Below, in pieces: positions 1 to 6,457 of a DNA stretch of 13,423 bases (position 1 is its first letter; each line of letters opens with the position of its first letter). The stretch is from JBMTVN01 sp046047235 (lineage in GTDB: Bacteria > Verrucomicrobiota > Verrucomicrobiia > Limisphaerales > JAHDYP01), in the NCBI GenBank assembly GCA_046047235.1, contig JBJOII010000117.1, forward strand, positions 1 through 13,423, in the 5' to 3' direction. The position numbers and the translations under genes are program-made. A model generated the notes under the pieces. The model did not search any database. It saw nothing but the letters and a program-made list of their open reading frames with translations, and was not told the DNA's origin.

Positions 1-99
1 GCGCTTCGCGCCCAGAGTTTCCGAGTTTCGGAGTTTCGGAACAGTCAGCGCTGCATCGCAGCGTATCGAAATCGGGATCGGGATCGAACCACGCCTAGC
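1..99. repeat. Composite intergenic repeat, identical to the window's last 99 bases
   Basis: The segment matches 13325-13423 base for base. It is built from modules: three 8-bp units of the form GAGTTTC(C/G) at 15-38, a 6-bp-stem hairpin CGCTGC-ATC-GCAGCG at 49-63, and four 6-bp units ATCGRR at 65-88. A related ATCGNN array lies at 12941-12976, so this is a dispersed repeat type rather than a gene. No credible reading frame crosses it. The identity at the two ends could be an assembly overlap, a true long direct repeat, or a circular junction. Confidence 0.9.
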
Positions 100-194
100 C
101 CTCAGCCCTCAGCCCTCAGCCCTCAGCCCTCAGCCCTCAGCGCTCAGCCCTCAGCGCTCTGCGCTTACAGCTTACCGCTTACCGCTTGCCGCGC
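99..194. repeat. 7-bp-period tandem repeat array
   Basis: Six perfect CCCTCAG units run from 99 to 140. They are followed in the same 7-bp register by CGCTCAG, CCCTCAG, CGCTCTG, CGCTTAC, AGCTTAC, CGCTTAC and CGCTTGC up to about 189, ending at the dapF-like stop codon (195-197). The period holds while the units drift, as expected of slippage-driven expansion. The same unit types recur at 12902-12936 and 13305-13339. I see no coding potential or protein-binding signature. Arrays like this are prone to length change between strains. Confidence 0.9.
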
Positions 195-1031
195 CTACCC
201 CAACATCTCCTCGTGCAGAACACCCTCACCCACGCGGGTCACCGACCCCGTCATCAGCACCGCATACTGGTCATCCATTTCGATGGCAATCTCGCCACCG
301 GGCATGCATACGGTGATCGACTTGTCGCAAAGCCCCAATCGACGGGCCACCGCGGCGGCAGCACTGCTGCTGCTGCCCGAAGCCAGGGTATAGCCCGCCC
401 CCCGTTCCCAGATCTCAATGCGGATTCGCGACCGATCCAGCACCTGCAATAACTGAACATTCGTCCGCTTCGGAAACAGGGAGTGAGTCTCCAGCACCGG
501 CCCCAACTCCCGAGCCAACGCTTCAGAAACCGCCCCCATCGGCACCACACAGTGCGGGTTGCCGATCGACGCCGCACAAAACTCCAACTCCCGCCCACAC
601 ACCTCCACCTTCTCGCGAATCACCTCGCGCACCGACCCCGCCACCGGGATCCGATCACTCTGAAAGGTAACCGCCCCCATCTCAACCTTCACCCGCGCCC
701 CACCGTCCATCACGGTCGATTTCACCAACCCGCCCGGAGTCTCAATCGCAAACTCGGATTCCCCCACCAAACCACGATCATATAGATACCTCGAAAAGAT
801 CCGCAGCCCGTTGCCGCTCTTCTCAGCCTCACTGCCGTCCGGATTAAAAATGCGCAACCCGAACGGCGCCTGCTCGGAAGGCAACGGCCCCAGCAGAATC
901 CCATCTGACCCAATGCCGAAATTGCGATGACAGATCCTGCGCACATGTTCGGGATTGATCGGTTGAACCAACTGGTCCGGTTCCATCACCAAATAGTCGT
1001 TCCCCAAAGCGTGGTATTTCGCAAATTTCAT
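195..1031 (-). CDS. dapF: Diaminopimelate epimerase (DapF) family protein lacking both catalytic cysteines
   Basis: The 278-residue product has the length and two-lobed motif order of DapF, which interconverts LL- and meso-diaminopimelate in the cytoplasm for lysine and peptidoglycan synthesis. Visible family motifs are HALGNDY at 8-13, NPDGSEAEKSGNG at 63-75, GNPH at 157-160, TNVQ at 190-193 and WERGAGYT at 208-215. In classical DapF a Cys in the first motif (xCGNG) and a Cys in the second (ACGTG) act as the acid/base pair. Here both are Ser: Ser72 (codon 816-818, AGC) and Ser218 (codon 378-380, TCG). The usual Glu of GAGET is Tyr214. The reading frame is intact and the substrate-binding scaffold appears conserved, so this is not simple decay. 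It may be a divergent epimerase, or an isomerase or dehydratase of the same fold. The ATG start gives the expected N-terminus MKFAKYHALGND. The gene diverges from the isomerase at 1132 with a 100-bp gap in which I see no clear promoter. Confidence 0.85.
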   Translation of the reverse strand: MKFAKYHALGNDYLVMEPDQLVQPINPEHVRRICHRNFGIGSDGILLGPLPSEQAPFGLRIFNPDGSEAEKSGNGLRIFSRYLYDRGLVGESEFAIETPGGLVKSTVMDGGARVKVEMGAVTFQSDRIPVAGSVREVIREKVEVCGRELEFCAASIGNPHCVVPMGAVSEALARELGPVLETHSLFPKRTNVQLLQVLDRSRIRIEIWERGAGYTLASGSSSSAAAAVARRLGLCDKSITVCMPGGEIAIEMDDQYAVLMTGSVTRVGEGVLHEEMLG

Positions 1032-1131
1032 GCGGGCGTGAAGCTACCCTCACCGCCCAACCGGGAAAACACCAAAAAGCACCACAACCCCGCCTTGCCC
1101 CCACCCCCCAATTCAGGCACAAACTCCCCAC

Positions 1132-1953
1132 ATGCGCTTCGCCATCTGTAACGAGATCTACCAAGGCTGGTCCCTCGAGGAATCGTTCCAACACGCCCAC
1201 CAAACCGGTTACGATGCCATCGAAATCGCCCCGTTCACCATCGCCCCCTACGTCACGGAAATCCCCCAGGCCGAACGCCAGCGCATCCGCGAACTCGCAG
1301 CCCGAACCGGTATAGCCATCTCTGGCATCCATTGGGTCCTCGTCAAAGCCGAAGGCATGCACCTCACCCACCCAGACCCAGAAATACGCCACAAAACCGC
1401 CCGGTATTTCGTGGACCTGGTCAACTTCTGCGCCGACCTCGGCGGCCAATCGATCATCGTCGGCTCCCCCAAACAACGCAGCCTGGAACCCGGCATCTCC
1501 CCCGAACAAGGCTGGGATTGGGCTCGGGAAGGCTTCATGAACGCCGTCCGCCGCGCTGAAGACCGCAACATCACGATCTGCTTCGAACCTCTCTCCCCGG
1601 CCGAAACCAACTTCGTCAACACCGCCCGGGAAGCCGTCCAGTTCGCGCAAAGCCTCAATAGCCAGGCCATGAAAATCATTCTCGACGTCAAGGCCATGTG
1701 CAGCGAAACCAAACCCATCCCCCAAATCATCCGCGAATCCTACCCCAACTTCGCCTACTTCCACGCCAATGATGAAAACCTGAAGGGACCCGGGTTCGGA
1801 AATGTCGATTACGCCCCCATCGTGACCGCCCTGAACGAAGTCGGCTATAACGGGACCGTCTCAGTCGAAGTCTTCAAGTTCGAGGAGGGTGCCGATACCA
1901 TAGCCAAACAGAGCCTCTCCTACCTCCACCGCGTGTTTAACCACACCCCCTGA
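1132..1953 (+). CDS. Sugar-phosphate isomerase/epimerase (xylose isomerase-like TIM barrel)
   Basis: The 273-residue protein belongs to the AP endonuclease 2 / xylose isomerase-like TIM-barrel family, which includes hydroxypyruvate isomerase and ketose 3-epimerases. A metal-binding quartet can be read from the motifs FEP (Glu152), LDV (Asp185), FHAND (His211) and SVEVF (Glu246). From memory, these are the same positions as the Mn2+ ligands of Pseudomonas cichorii D-tagatose 3-epimerase, which supports a ketose 3-epimerase-like active site. There is no signal peptide, so the protein is cytoplasmic. The actual substrate cannot be told from sequence. The start ATG has no Shine-Dalgarno sequence in front of it. 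The gene stands alone between a divergent dapF-like gene and a convergent STAS gene, so context does not name a pathway. An endonuclease role is less likely because the usual extra metal ligands of endonuclease IV are not obvious. Confidence 0.85.
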   Translation: MRFAICNEIYQGWSLEESFQHAHQTGYDAIEIAPFTIAPYVTEIPQAERQRIRELAARTGIAISGIHWVLVKAEGMHLTHPDPEIRHKTARYFVDLVNFCADLGGQSIIVGSPKQRSLEPGISPEQGWDWAREGFMNAVRRAEDRNITICFEPLSPAETNFVNTAREAVQFAQSLNSQAMKIILDVKAMCSETKPIPQIIRESYPNFAYFHANDENLKGPGFGNVDYAPIVTALNEVGYNGTVSVEVFKFEEGADTIAKQSLSYLHRVFNHTP

Positions 1954-1973
1954 AGGACCACCCGCAACCCCAG

Positions 1974-2000
1974 AAAAACCCCCGGCAATAAAGCCCGGGG
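1974..2000 (-). terminator. Rho-independent terminator of the STAS gene
   Basis: An imperfect inverted repeat pairs 1979-1986 with 1993-2000 (one C-C mismatch in an 8-bp GC-rich stem, loop AATAAA). In the minus-strand direction the stem is followed by five T residues (1978-1974). It lies 12 bases past the STAS stop codon. The hairpin could also serve the convergent isomerase gene, but the T-tract is on the minus-strand side. Confidence 0.7.
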
Positions 2001-2011
2001 CGGACTTCGCA

Positions 2012-2566
2012 TTACTTCGCTCTCTCGAGCCCTCCACCATCGTCCTCACCCTCCGCGAGGAGTTTCGTCAAATCCGCCCTCAAAAAATCAATCACGTCCT
2101 TAAACCGTATCCCGTTCTCGGCGTTGGCTGCAGCCAACGTCTCGTGAGCGCTCAAAGCCAGCTCTGCAAGGTCCACCTTGGTCACTTCACCCGGCTTCAA
2201 CTTGAACTCCTTGGCCGTCTCCCCCCCCTGCACCTGACCATCCGCAACCGCAAACAAATCCAACATTCCCAGACTGGTAATCAAATCGAGAATCTTGGAA
2301 GAAGCGTTCAGTAACACCAACCCGCCCTGCCCCTTGTTTTTCTCCTGAAACCTCTGCGCAAACCACACCAAAACCCCCAGGAAAGTGCTGTCCATAATCG
2401 TGCACTTGGACAACTCCAGCACAAACTCCCGGCAACCCCCATCCATCAACTCGTAAACCAGCCGCTTGAAATCAGGGCTGCACACGAAACTCGCCCGGCC
2501 GTGCGGACAAATCACCGCCCGCTTGCCCACAACCGCCACCATGATCTTGGATGGATTCCCGCTCAT
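2012..2566 (-). CDS. STAS-domain protein (anti-sigma factor antagonist-like)
   Basis: The 184-residue protein has an N-terminal STAS domain (roughly residues 8-105) of the SpoIIAA/RsbV type. The signature is the strand-turn LSKCTIMDSTFLG, in which Ser60 of the DST motif sits where anti-anti-sigma factors are phosphorylated by a partner kinase. In this family, partner switching frees a sigma factor or another output protein. Residues about 106-184 form a helical, acidic extension (many E, D, A and K) of unknown role, making it longer than the usual ~110-residue single-domain proteins. The ATG at 2566 is preferred. A longer frame from a TTG at 2617 would begin four bases from the tRNA 3' end and adds a segment with no similarity I recognise. 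No kinase or sigma factor gene is nearby. The gene lies directly downstream of tRNA-Val on the same strand, so it may be read from the tRNA promoter. Confidence 0.85.
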   Translation of the reverse strand: MSGNPSKIMVAVVGKRAVICPHGRASFVCSPDFKRLVYELMDGGCREFVLELSKCTIMDSTFLGVLVWFAQRFQEKNKGQGGLVLLNASSKILDLITSLGMLDLFAVADGQVQGGETAKEFKLKPGEVTKVDLAELALSAHETLAAANAENGIRFKDVIDFLRADLTKLLAEGEDDGGGLERAK

Positions 2567-2620
2567 ACTGAAACAACACTGAGAAGAGACTATCCGCCCC
2601 GTCTTCTCTCTGGTCAAGAA

Positions 2621-2696
2621 TGGTGGGCGCTGAGGGATTCGAACCCCCGACCTACTGCGTGTAAGGCAGACGCGCTAACCGCTGCGCCAAGCGCCC
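2621..2696 (-). tRNA. tRNA-Val (anticodon UAC), CCA encoded
   Basis: On the minus strand a full cloverleaf can be drawn. The acceptor stem GGGCGCT pairs perfectly with AGCGCCC, and the D stem GCGC pairs with GCGC. The anticodon loop CTTACAC carries UAC. The T arm GGGGG-TTCGAAT-CCCTC contains the TTCGA signature and one G-T pair. The discriminator A at 2624 is followed by an encoded CCA (2623-2621). The closing pair of the anticodon stem (27-43) is T-T, leaving four good pairs. The UAC anticodon reads GUA and GUG valine codons. The 3' end lies 54 bases before the STAS start. Confidence 0.95.
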
Positions 2697-2714
2697 ATAT
2701 CCTGCGCGGCGCAG

Positions 2715-2742
2715 ACTATCCAAATCCCGGTGGCGCTGACAA
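2715..2742 (-). promoter_or_regulatory. Candidate sigma-70-type promoter for tRNA-Val
   Basis: Read on the minus strand there is TTGTCA (2742-2737, five of six matches to the -35 consensus), a 16-bp spacer, and GATAGT (2720-2715, four of six matches to the -10 consensus). Transcription would start roughly 10-15 bases before the mature tRNA 5' end at 2696. The spacing and position suit a tRNA promoter, but the -10 box is weak and the match is by eye only. Confidence 0.4.
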
Positions 2743-2917
2743 CAACTACCCCATACAAGAACGCAGAAATCGTCAGCCACCCCCCCGCCCCACAAAACAC
2801 TCCCCCCAAGTCTTGCATCTTCCCCCCTCTTGACGTGAGATAGCCCCCAACGCAATCGCCTCAAACAACACCATGCCCCCCTCTTCCTCTTCCCCTCAGT
2901 TCTCTATCAGCGGCTGC

Positions 2918-3361
2918 ATGAACCCCCAAGCCATCCAGCTCAACCTCGTGTCCCGGGACCGCGATTCGGTCCTGCACGAACTGGTGCAGCTCGTTCCCGG
3001 ACTCCAAAAGCGCCCCAACGAAGCCACACGACTACTCGAAGGACTCATCGAACGGGAGGAAATGCACAGCACCGGCATCGGCGACGGCCTCGCACTGCCC
3101 CACACCCGAAACAATGTCGGCGGCCTCGTCATGGAACCCCTCATCGTGTTTGGACGACACGCCAAAGGCATCGATTACGGTGCCATCGACTCCAAACCCG
3201 TACAGCTTTTCTTCCTGTTGCTCACCACCTCCATCACCCAACACCTCCACGTCCTCGCCAGAATGAGCCGCATCCTCCGAAACCCCGAACTCCGATCCTC
3301 CCTCCTCATCGTCAAATCTCCCGCTGACGCCATCCATGAAATGCAGCGCTGGGAAGGATAA
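2918..3361 (+). CDS. PTS EIIA domain protein, PtsN (EIIA-Ntr)/fructose-type
   Basis: The 147-residue product (162 if the ATG at 2873 is used) is a single EIIA domain of the fructose/nitrogen PTS class. The block STGIGDGLALPHTR carries the phospho-acceptor His62 (His77 in the longer form), and the later TTSITQHLHVLARMSRIL segment matches the family's second conserved His region. Such proteins accept phosphate from HPr or NPr. When encoded without membrane components, as here, they usually regulate rather than transport (nitrogen and potassium balance in proteobacterial PtsN). I prefer the ATG at 2918 because the 15 preceding residues are Ser/Pro-rich and come from pyrimidine-rich DNA that resembles the upstream spacer. 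Neither start has a Shine-Dalgarno sequence. No HPr, EI or EIIBC gene is in the window. The gene is convergent with trmL, and the 19-bp gap holds no hairpin. Confidence 0.85.
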   Translation: MNPQAIQLNLVSRDRDSVLHELVQLVPGLQKRPNEATRLLEGLIEREEMHSTGIGDGLALPHTRNNVGGLVMEPLIVFGRHAKGIDYGAIDSKPVQLFFLLLTTSITQHLHVLARMSRILRNPELRSSLLIVKSPADAIHEMQRWEG

Positions 3362-3380
3362 ACCCAACCCAAACCACACC

Positions 3381-3848
3381 TCATCGGTCCACCCCGCCAA
3401 AACCCTGCTGCCGCAACGCCTCAAACAACACTAGCGCCACGCAGTTCGACAGGTTCAAGGAACGCGCCTCCGGGTTGAACATCGGAATCCGCACGCAGCT
3501 GTCCGCATGCGCTTCGAGCAATGCCGCAGGCAAACCCGCAGTCTCACGGCCAAACACCAGATAGTCCCCTTCCCCGTACGATACCTCACTGTAAAATCTG
3601 CCTCCGCAAGACTCCACAAACCACAGGCGCGCCCCGTCCGGCTGACCCGCCAAAAACTCCTCCCAGTTCCTCCACCTCTTCCAAACCACCTGCTCCCAGT
3701 AATCCATCCCCGCTCGCTTCAACATCCGGTCGCTCAACTCAAAACCCAAAGGCTCAACCAAATGCAGAACGGAACGCGTCGCCGCGCACAACCGCGCAAT
3801 GTTGCCCGTGTTGGGCGGTATCTCCGGCTCGACCAAAACAACGTTCAT
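3381..3848 (-). CDS. trmL: tRNA (cytidine/uridine-34 2'-O)-methyltransferase
   Basis: The 155-residue protein is a SPOUT-class RNA methyltransferase of the TrmL (YibK) family, which methylates the ribose of wobble base 34 in certain leucine tRNAs using S-adenosylmethionine. Motifs are VLVEPEIPPNTGNIARLCAA at the N-terminus (Asn15), LVFGRETAGLP at 97-107, and IPMFNPEARSLNLSNCVALV at 121-140. The last two form the trefoil-knot SAM pocket. The length matches the family. The frame stays open further upstream, but the ATG at 3848 is the family start; AAGGGAG abuts it and GGAGG lies just before, in the truA 3' end. The start is 5 bases after the truA stop, so the genes are translationally linked. 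It is the last gene of the minus-strand run. Confidence 0.93.
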   Translation of the reverse strand: MNVVLVEPEIPPNTGNIARLCAATRSVLHLVEPLGFELSDRMLKRAGMDYWEQVVWKRWRNWEEFLAGQPDGARLWFVESCGGRFYSEVSYGEGDYLVFGRETAGLPAALLEAHADSCVRIPMFNPEARSLNLSNCVALVLFEALRQQGFGGVDR

Positions 3849-3853
3849 CTCCC

Positions 3854-4672
3854 TTAACCCTCCTCCACCGCCACACGTTCGGCAGGATGCAATGAACGCT
3901 CCGGCGCCCGGCCTCCCGGAGGATAAAATACCTTGCACAGCACCAGACCCTGGGCCGGTGCAGTCATCCCCGCCGCACTCCGATCCCGCTCCTCCAAAAC
4001 CCCCAGCAAATCATCCCCCGCAAGCTTACCCTGCCCCACCTGCACCAGTGTCCCCACAATCCCCCGGCACATCTTGTAAAGAAAACCATCGGCCCGCAGA
4101 ACAAACGTCAGCAATGCCCCCCGACCCCGCACCGCACACATCGACATGTGCCGCCGCGTAAACTCCACCTCATAGTTCCGGTTGGCAGCAAAGGACCGGA
4201 AATCATGCTCACCCACCAGACTGCGGGCAGCACGAACCATCGCCGCCACATCCAACGCCTGTGGCACATGCCAGGCCCGGTTCAACAAAAGGGGATTCAT
4301 CGCCCGATGATTCCAAACCGTATACCGATACTCCTTGCCCACCGCCCAAAATCGCGCATGAAAATCCGGCCGCGCCCGCACCGCCGATACCACCCGAATG
4401 TCCTCCGGCAAATTCGCGTTCAAAGCCAACGCCAGCTTTCGCACCGGCATCCGAAAGCGCTCACGCAAAATATCCACATGCGCCACCATCCCCAACGCAT
4501 GCACGCCCGCATCAGTACGACTGGAACTGTGAATGCGGTGCGCGCCCCCAAACAGGATCGCTAGCGCAGACTCCACCTTCTCCTGCACACCCACGCCGGA
4601 ACGTTGAACCTGCCACCCGGCATAGCCCGTCCCGTCGTAGGCCACCGTCAGCTTAAACCGGAGCTTGTCCAC
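3854..4672 (-). CDS. truA: tRNA pseudouridine(38-40) synthase
   Basis: The 272-residue protein matches TruA, which converts uridines 38-40 in the anticodon arm of many tRNAs to pseudouridine. The N-terminus LTVAYDGTGYAGWQVQ is the family signature. The catalytic Asp is Asp54 in SSRTDAGVHAL. Further conserved blocks are ALNANLPEDIRV, the FHARFWAVGKEYRYTV region, GEHDFRSFAA, and LYKMCRGIVGTLVQVG near the C-terminus. The start is a GTG at 4672 that overlaps the end of ruvX by 25 bases; it gives the expected distance to the first motif and no ATG lies near it. The tail after about residue 245 (PPGGRAPERSLHPAERVAVEEG) is a non-conserved extension and contains the DNA acting as the trmL ribosome-binding region. 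Overlap with ruvX and close spacing to trmL support one transcript. Confidence 0.95.
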   Translation of the reverse strand: MDKLRFKLTVAYDGTGYAGWQVQRSGVGVQEKVESALAILFGGAHRIHSSSRTDAGVHALGMVAHVDILRERFRMPVRKLALALNANLPEDIRVVSAVRARPDFHARFWAVGKEYRYTVWNHRAMNPLLLNRAWHVPQALDVAAMVRAARSLVGEHDFRSFAANRNYEVEFTRRHMSMCAVRGRGALLTFVLRADGFLYKMCRGIVGTLVQVGQGKLAGDDLLGVLEERDRSAAGMTAPAQGLVLCKVFYPPGGRAPERSLHPAERVAVEEG

Positions 4673-5079
4673 GACTTCGAATCCAAATAACTCTGGAGCA
4701 AAACAGCCGCCGCCAACGCGTCCACCTTCTGCTTCCGCTTCTCCCGACGCACCCCGCCGTCAATTAACAGCCGATTGGCCTGCACACTCGTCAACCGTTC
4801 ATCCCATAACTCAATGCCAACCTCCACCGCCTGACGCAGGGCAGCCACAAACTCCTCCACCTTCTGCGCCGCAGCCCCATAACTCCCATCCATGTTCCGC
4901 GGCATCCCCACCACGATCCGCTCCACTTCCTTCTCGCGAATCAAGGTCTGCAACTTCACCAAAAAATCCTCCAACGGAACCGCCGGCCAGAAACTCATCG
5001 GCTGCGCAATGCTCCCCGTCGGGTCACTCAGCGCCAAGCCGATCCTCACCGTCCCATGATCAAGTGCCAGAACCCGCAT
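4648..5079 (-). CDS. ruvX: Holliday junction resolvase-like nuclease RuvX/YqgF
   Basis: The 143-residue protein has the RNase H-like fold of YqgF/RuvX. Motifs are LALDHGTVRIGLALSDP at 4-20 (Asp7), IVVGMPRNMDGSYG at 55-68, LWDERLTSVQA at 91-101 (Glu94) and KQKVDALAAAVLLQ at 117-129 (Asp120). These acidic residues form the predicted metal site. Family members have been linked to maturation of the 16S rRNA 5' end and to Holliday junction processing; with truA and trmL next to it, an RNA role fits the context here. The open frame extends further upstream to 5358, but the ATG at 5079, seven bases after the hemL stop, gives the family N-terminus. The extra upstream sequence is only the shadow of hemL in another frame. 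Confidence 0.93.
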   Translation of the reverse strand: MRVLALDHGTVRIGLALSDPTGSIAQPMSFWPAVPLEDFLVKLQTLIREKEVERIVVGMPRNMDGSYGAAAQKVEEFVAALRQAVEVGIELWDERLTSVQANRLLIDGGVRREKRKQKVDALAAAVLLQSYLDSKSWTSSGLS

Positions 5080-5086
5080 AACCCGC

Positions 5087-6373
5087 TCACAAAGACCGCA
5101 GCACAGTCCGCGCAGCCGAAACTGTCCGCTCAATATCCTCAGGCGTATGGGCCGTGGAAATGAACCCGGCCTCAAACTGCGACGGCGCCAAATAAACCCC
5201 CTCCTGAAGCATGCCGTGAAAAAACTTGGCGAACTTCTCCTTGTCGCTGCGCATCGCGTCAGCAAGGTTGTGCACCGGCTTCGCATTAAAGAAGCCGCAG
5301 AACATCGACCCGCAACGATTAAACTGCATCGGCACCTTCGCCACCGTAGCCGCCTCACGCAAACCCTGCTCCAAAGCCGCCCCCAACTGCTCCAGCCGAC
5401 TATACGACTCCCCGTAACGCAGCTCGTTCAACGCCGCCAAACCCGCAGCCATCGCCAGCGGATTCCCACTCAACGTTCCCGCCTGATACACCGGCCCCAA
5501 CGGGGCCAAATGATCCATAATCTCCGCCGCACCCCCAAATGCCCCCACCGGCAAACCCGCCCCAATCACCTTCCCCAAACACGTCAAATCAGGTCGAATC
5601 CCAAAACGCTGCTGCACCCCACCCCAGTCCACCCGGAACCCCGTCATCACCTCGTCAAAAATCAATAGCGCCCCATGCGCCTTCGTGATCTCCCGCAAAA
5701 ACTCCAGAAAACCGGGCTTCGGTAAATACAAACCCGCGTTCGCAGGAATAGCCTCCAGAATAATCCCGGCAATGTTCGGCCCATGCTCCTTGAACACCGC
5801 CTTCACCGCATCAGGATCGTTGAAGGGCACCAACAACGTGTGCTGGGCAAAAGCCGCCGGCACCCCCGCACTGTCAGGCTGCCCCAGGGTCAACGCCCCC
5901 GAACCCGCCTTCACCAACAACGAATCCACGTGGCCGTGATAACACCCCTCAAATTTCACTATCTTCTCCCGCCCCGTAAACCCCCGCGCCAACCGGATCG
6001 CCGACATCGTCGCCTCCGTCCCCGAATTGCACATCCGCACTTTCTTGATGCTGGGCATCGCCGAACAAATCGTGCTCGCCATCGTAATCTCATGCGGGTT
6101 CGGCGTCCCAAAACTCGTGCCGTGATCCGCCGCATCCTTCACCGCCTGGATGATCTTCGGATGCGCATGCCCCAATATCGCAGGCCCCCACGTCAGCACA
6201 TAGTCAATGAACTCGCCCCCGTCTACATCCCACAACCGCGCCCCCCGTGCCCGCTCCACAAAAAATGGCTGGCCACCAACCGCACGAAACGCCCGCACCG
6301 GGGAGTTCACCCCGCCCGGCATATACCGCAATGCCTCCGCAAATAACCGCTCCGACTTTTCTCGCGAAATCAT
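5087..6373 (-). CDS. hemL: Glutamate-1-semialdehyde 2,1-aminomutase
   Basis: The 428-residue PLP enzyme converts glutamate-1-semialdehyde to 5-aminolevulinate, the C5-route entry to heme and other tetrapyrroles. Motifs include MPGGVNSPVRAF near the N-terminus, CNSGTEATMSAIRLARG, KFEGCYHGHVDSLL, LLIFDEVMTGFR (the Asp that contacts the PLP ring nitrogen) and GKVIGAGLPVGAFGG with the PLP-binding Lys268, then YQAGTLSGNPLAMAAGLAAL. These distinguish it from ornithine or acetylornithine transaminases. The usual EPVAGNMG segment reads EAIPANAG here, a variant near the substrate pocket. An upstream ATG at 6397 would add eight residues, but the start at 6373 (MISREKSERLF) aligns with the family. Neither start has a good Shine-Dalgarno sequence. 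An 84-bp gap separates it from nadE; the ruvX start follows 7 bases after its stop. Confidence 0.95.
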   Translation of the reverse strand: MISREKSERLFAEALRYMPGGVNSPVRAFRAVGGQPFFVERARGARLWDVDGGEFIDYVLTWGPAILGHAHPKIIQAVKDAADHGTSFGTPNPHEITMASTICSAMPSIKKVRMCNSGTEATMSAIRLARGFTGREKIVKFEGCYHGHVDSLLVKAGSGALTLGQPDSAGVPAAFAQHTLLVPFNDPDAVKAVFKEHGPNIAGIILEAIPANAGLYLPKPGFLEFLREITKAHGALLIFDEVMTGFRVDWGGVQQRFGIRPDLTCLGKVIGAGLPVGAFGGAAEIMDHLAPLGPVYQAGTLSGNPLAMAAGLAALNELRYGESYSRLEQLGAALEQGLREAATVAKVPMQFNRCGSMFCGFFNAKPVHNLADAMRSDKEKFAKFFHGMLQEGVYLAPSQFEAGFISTAHTPEDIERTVSAARTVLRSL

Positions 6374-6457
6374 CCCGGAAGATAGGCAGGCCGCCATTCA
6401 GACAGCCAGCAAACATTTCACGCGCCAGGCCCCAAAACCAACAGCAGCCCCCCCTCC

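Noticed and set aside
99..194. CRISPR array
   Set aside because: The repeat units are 7 bp with no spacers, and there are no cas genes.
844..1764. Minus-strand open frame of 306 codons overlapping the isomerase and dapF-like genes
   Set aside because: It is the antisense shadow of two well-supported genes and has a biased Gly/Asp/Val/Phe composition.
2567..2617. Longer STAS protein starting at TTG 2617
   Set aside because: The start would lie four bases from the tRNA 3' end and the added residues do not resemble the STAS family; the ATG at 2566 is better placed.
2857..3431. 15-base match CGCCTCAAACAACAC at 2857-2871 (before the EIIA gene) and 3417-3431 (inside trmL)
   Set aside because: The match does not extend on either side; with such a biased A/C-rich strand it is likely chance rather than a trmL remnant or operator.
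5080..5358. N-terminal extension of RuvX by 93 residues
   Set aside because: It overlaps hemL completely, is Arg/Ser/Cys-rich, and the family N-terminus starts at the ATG at 5079.
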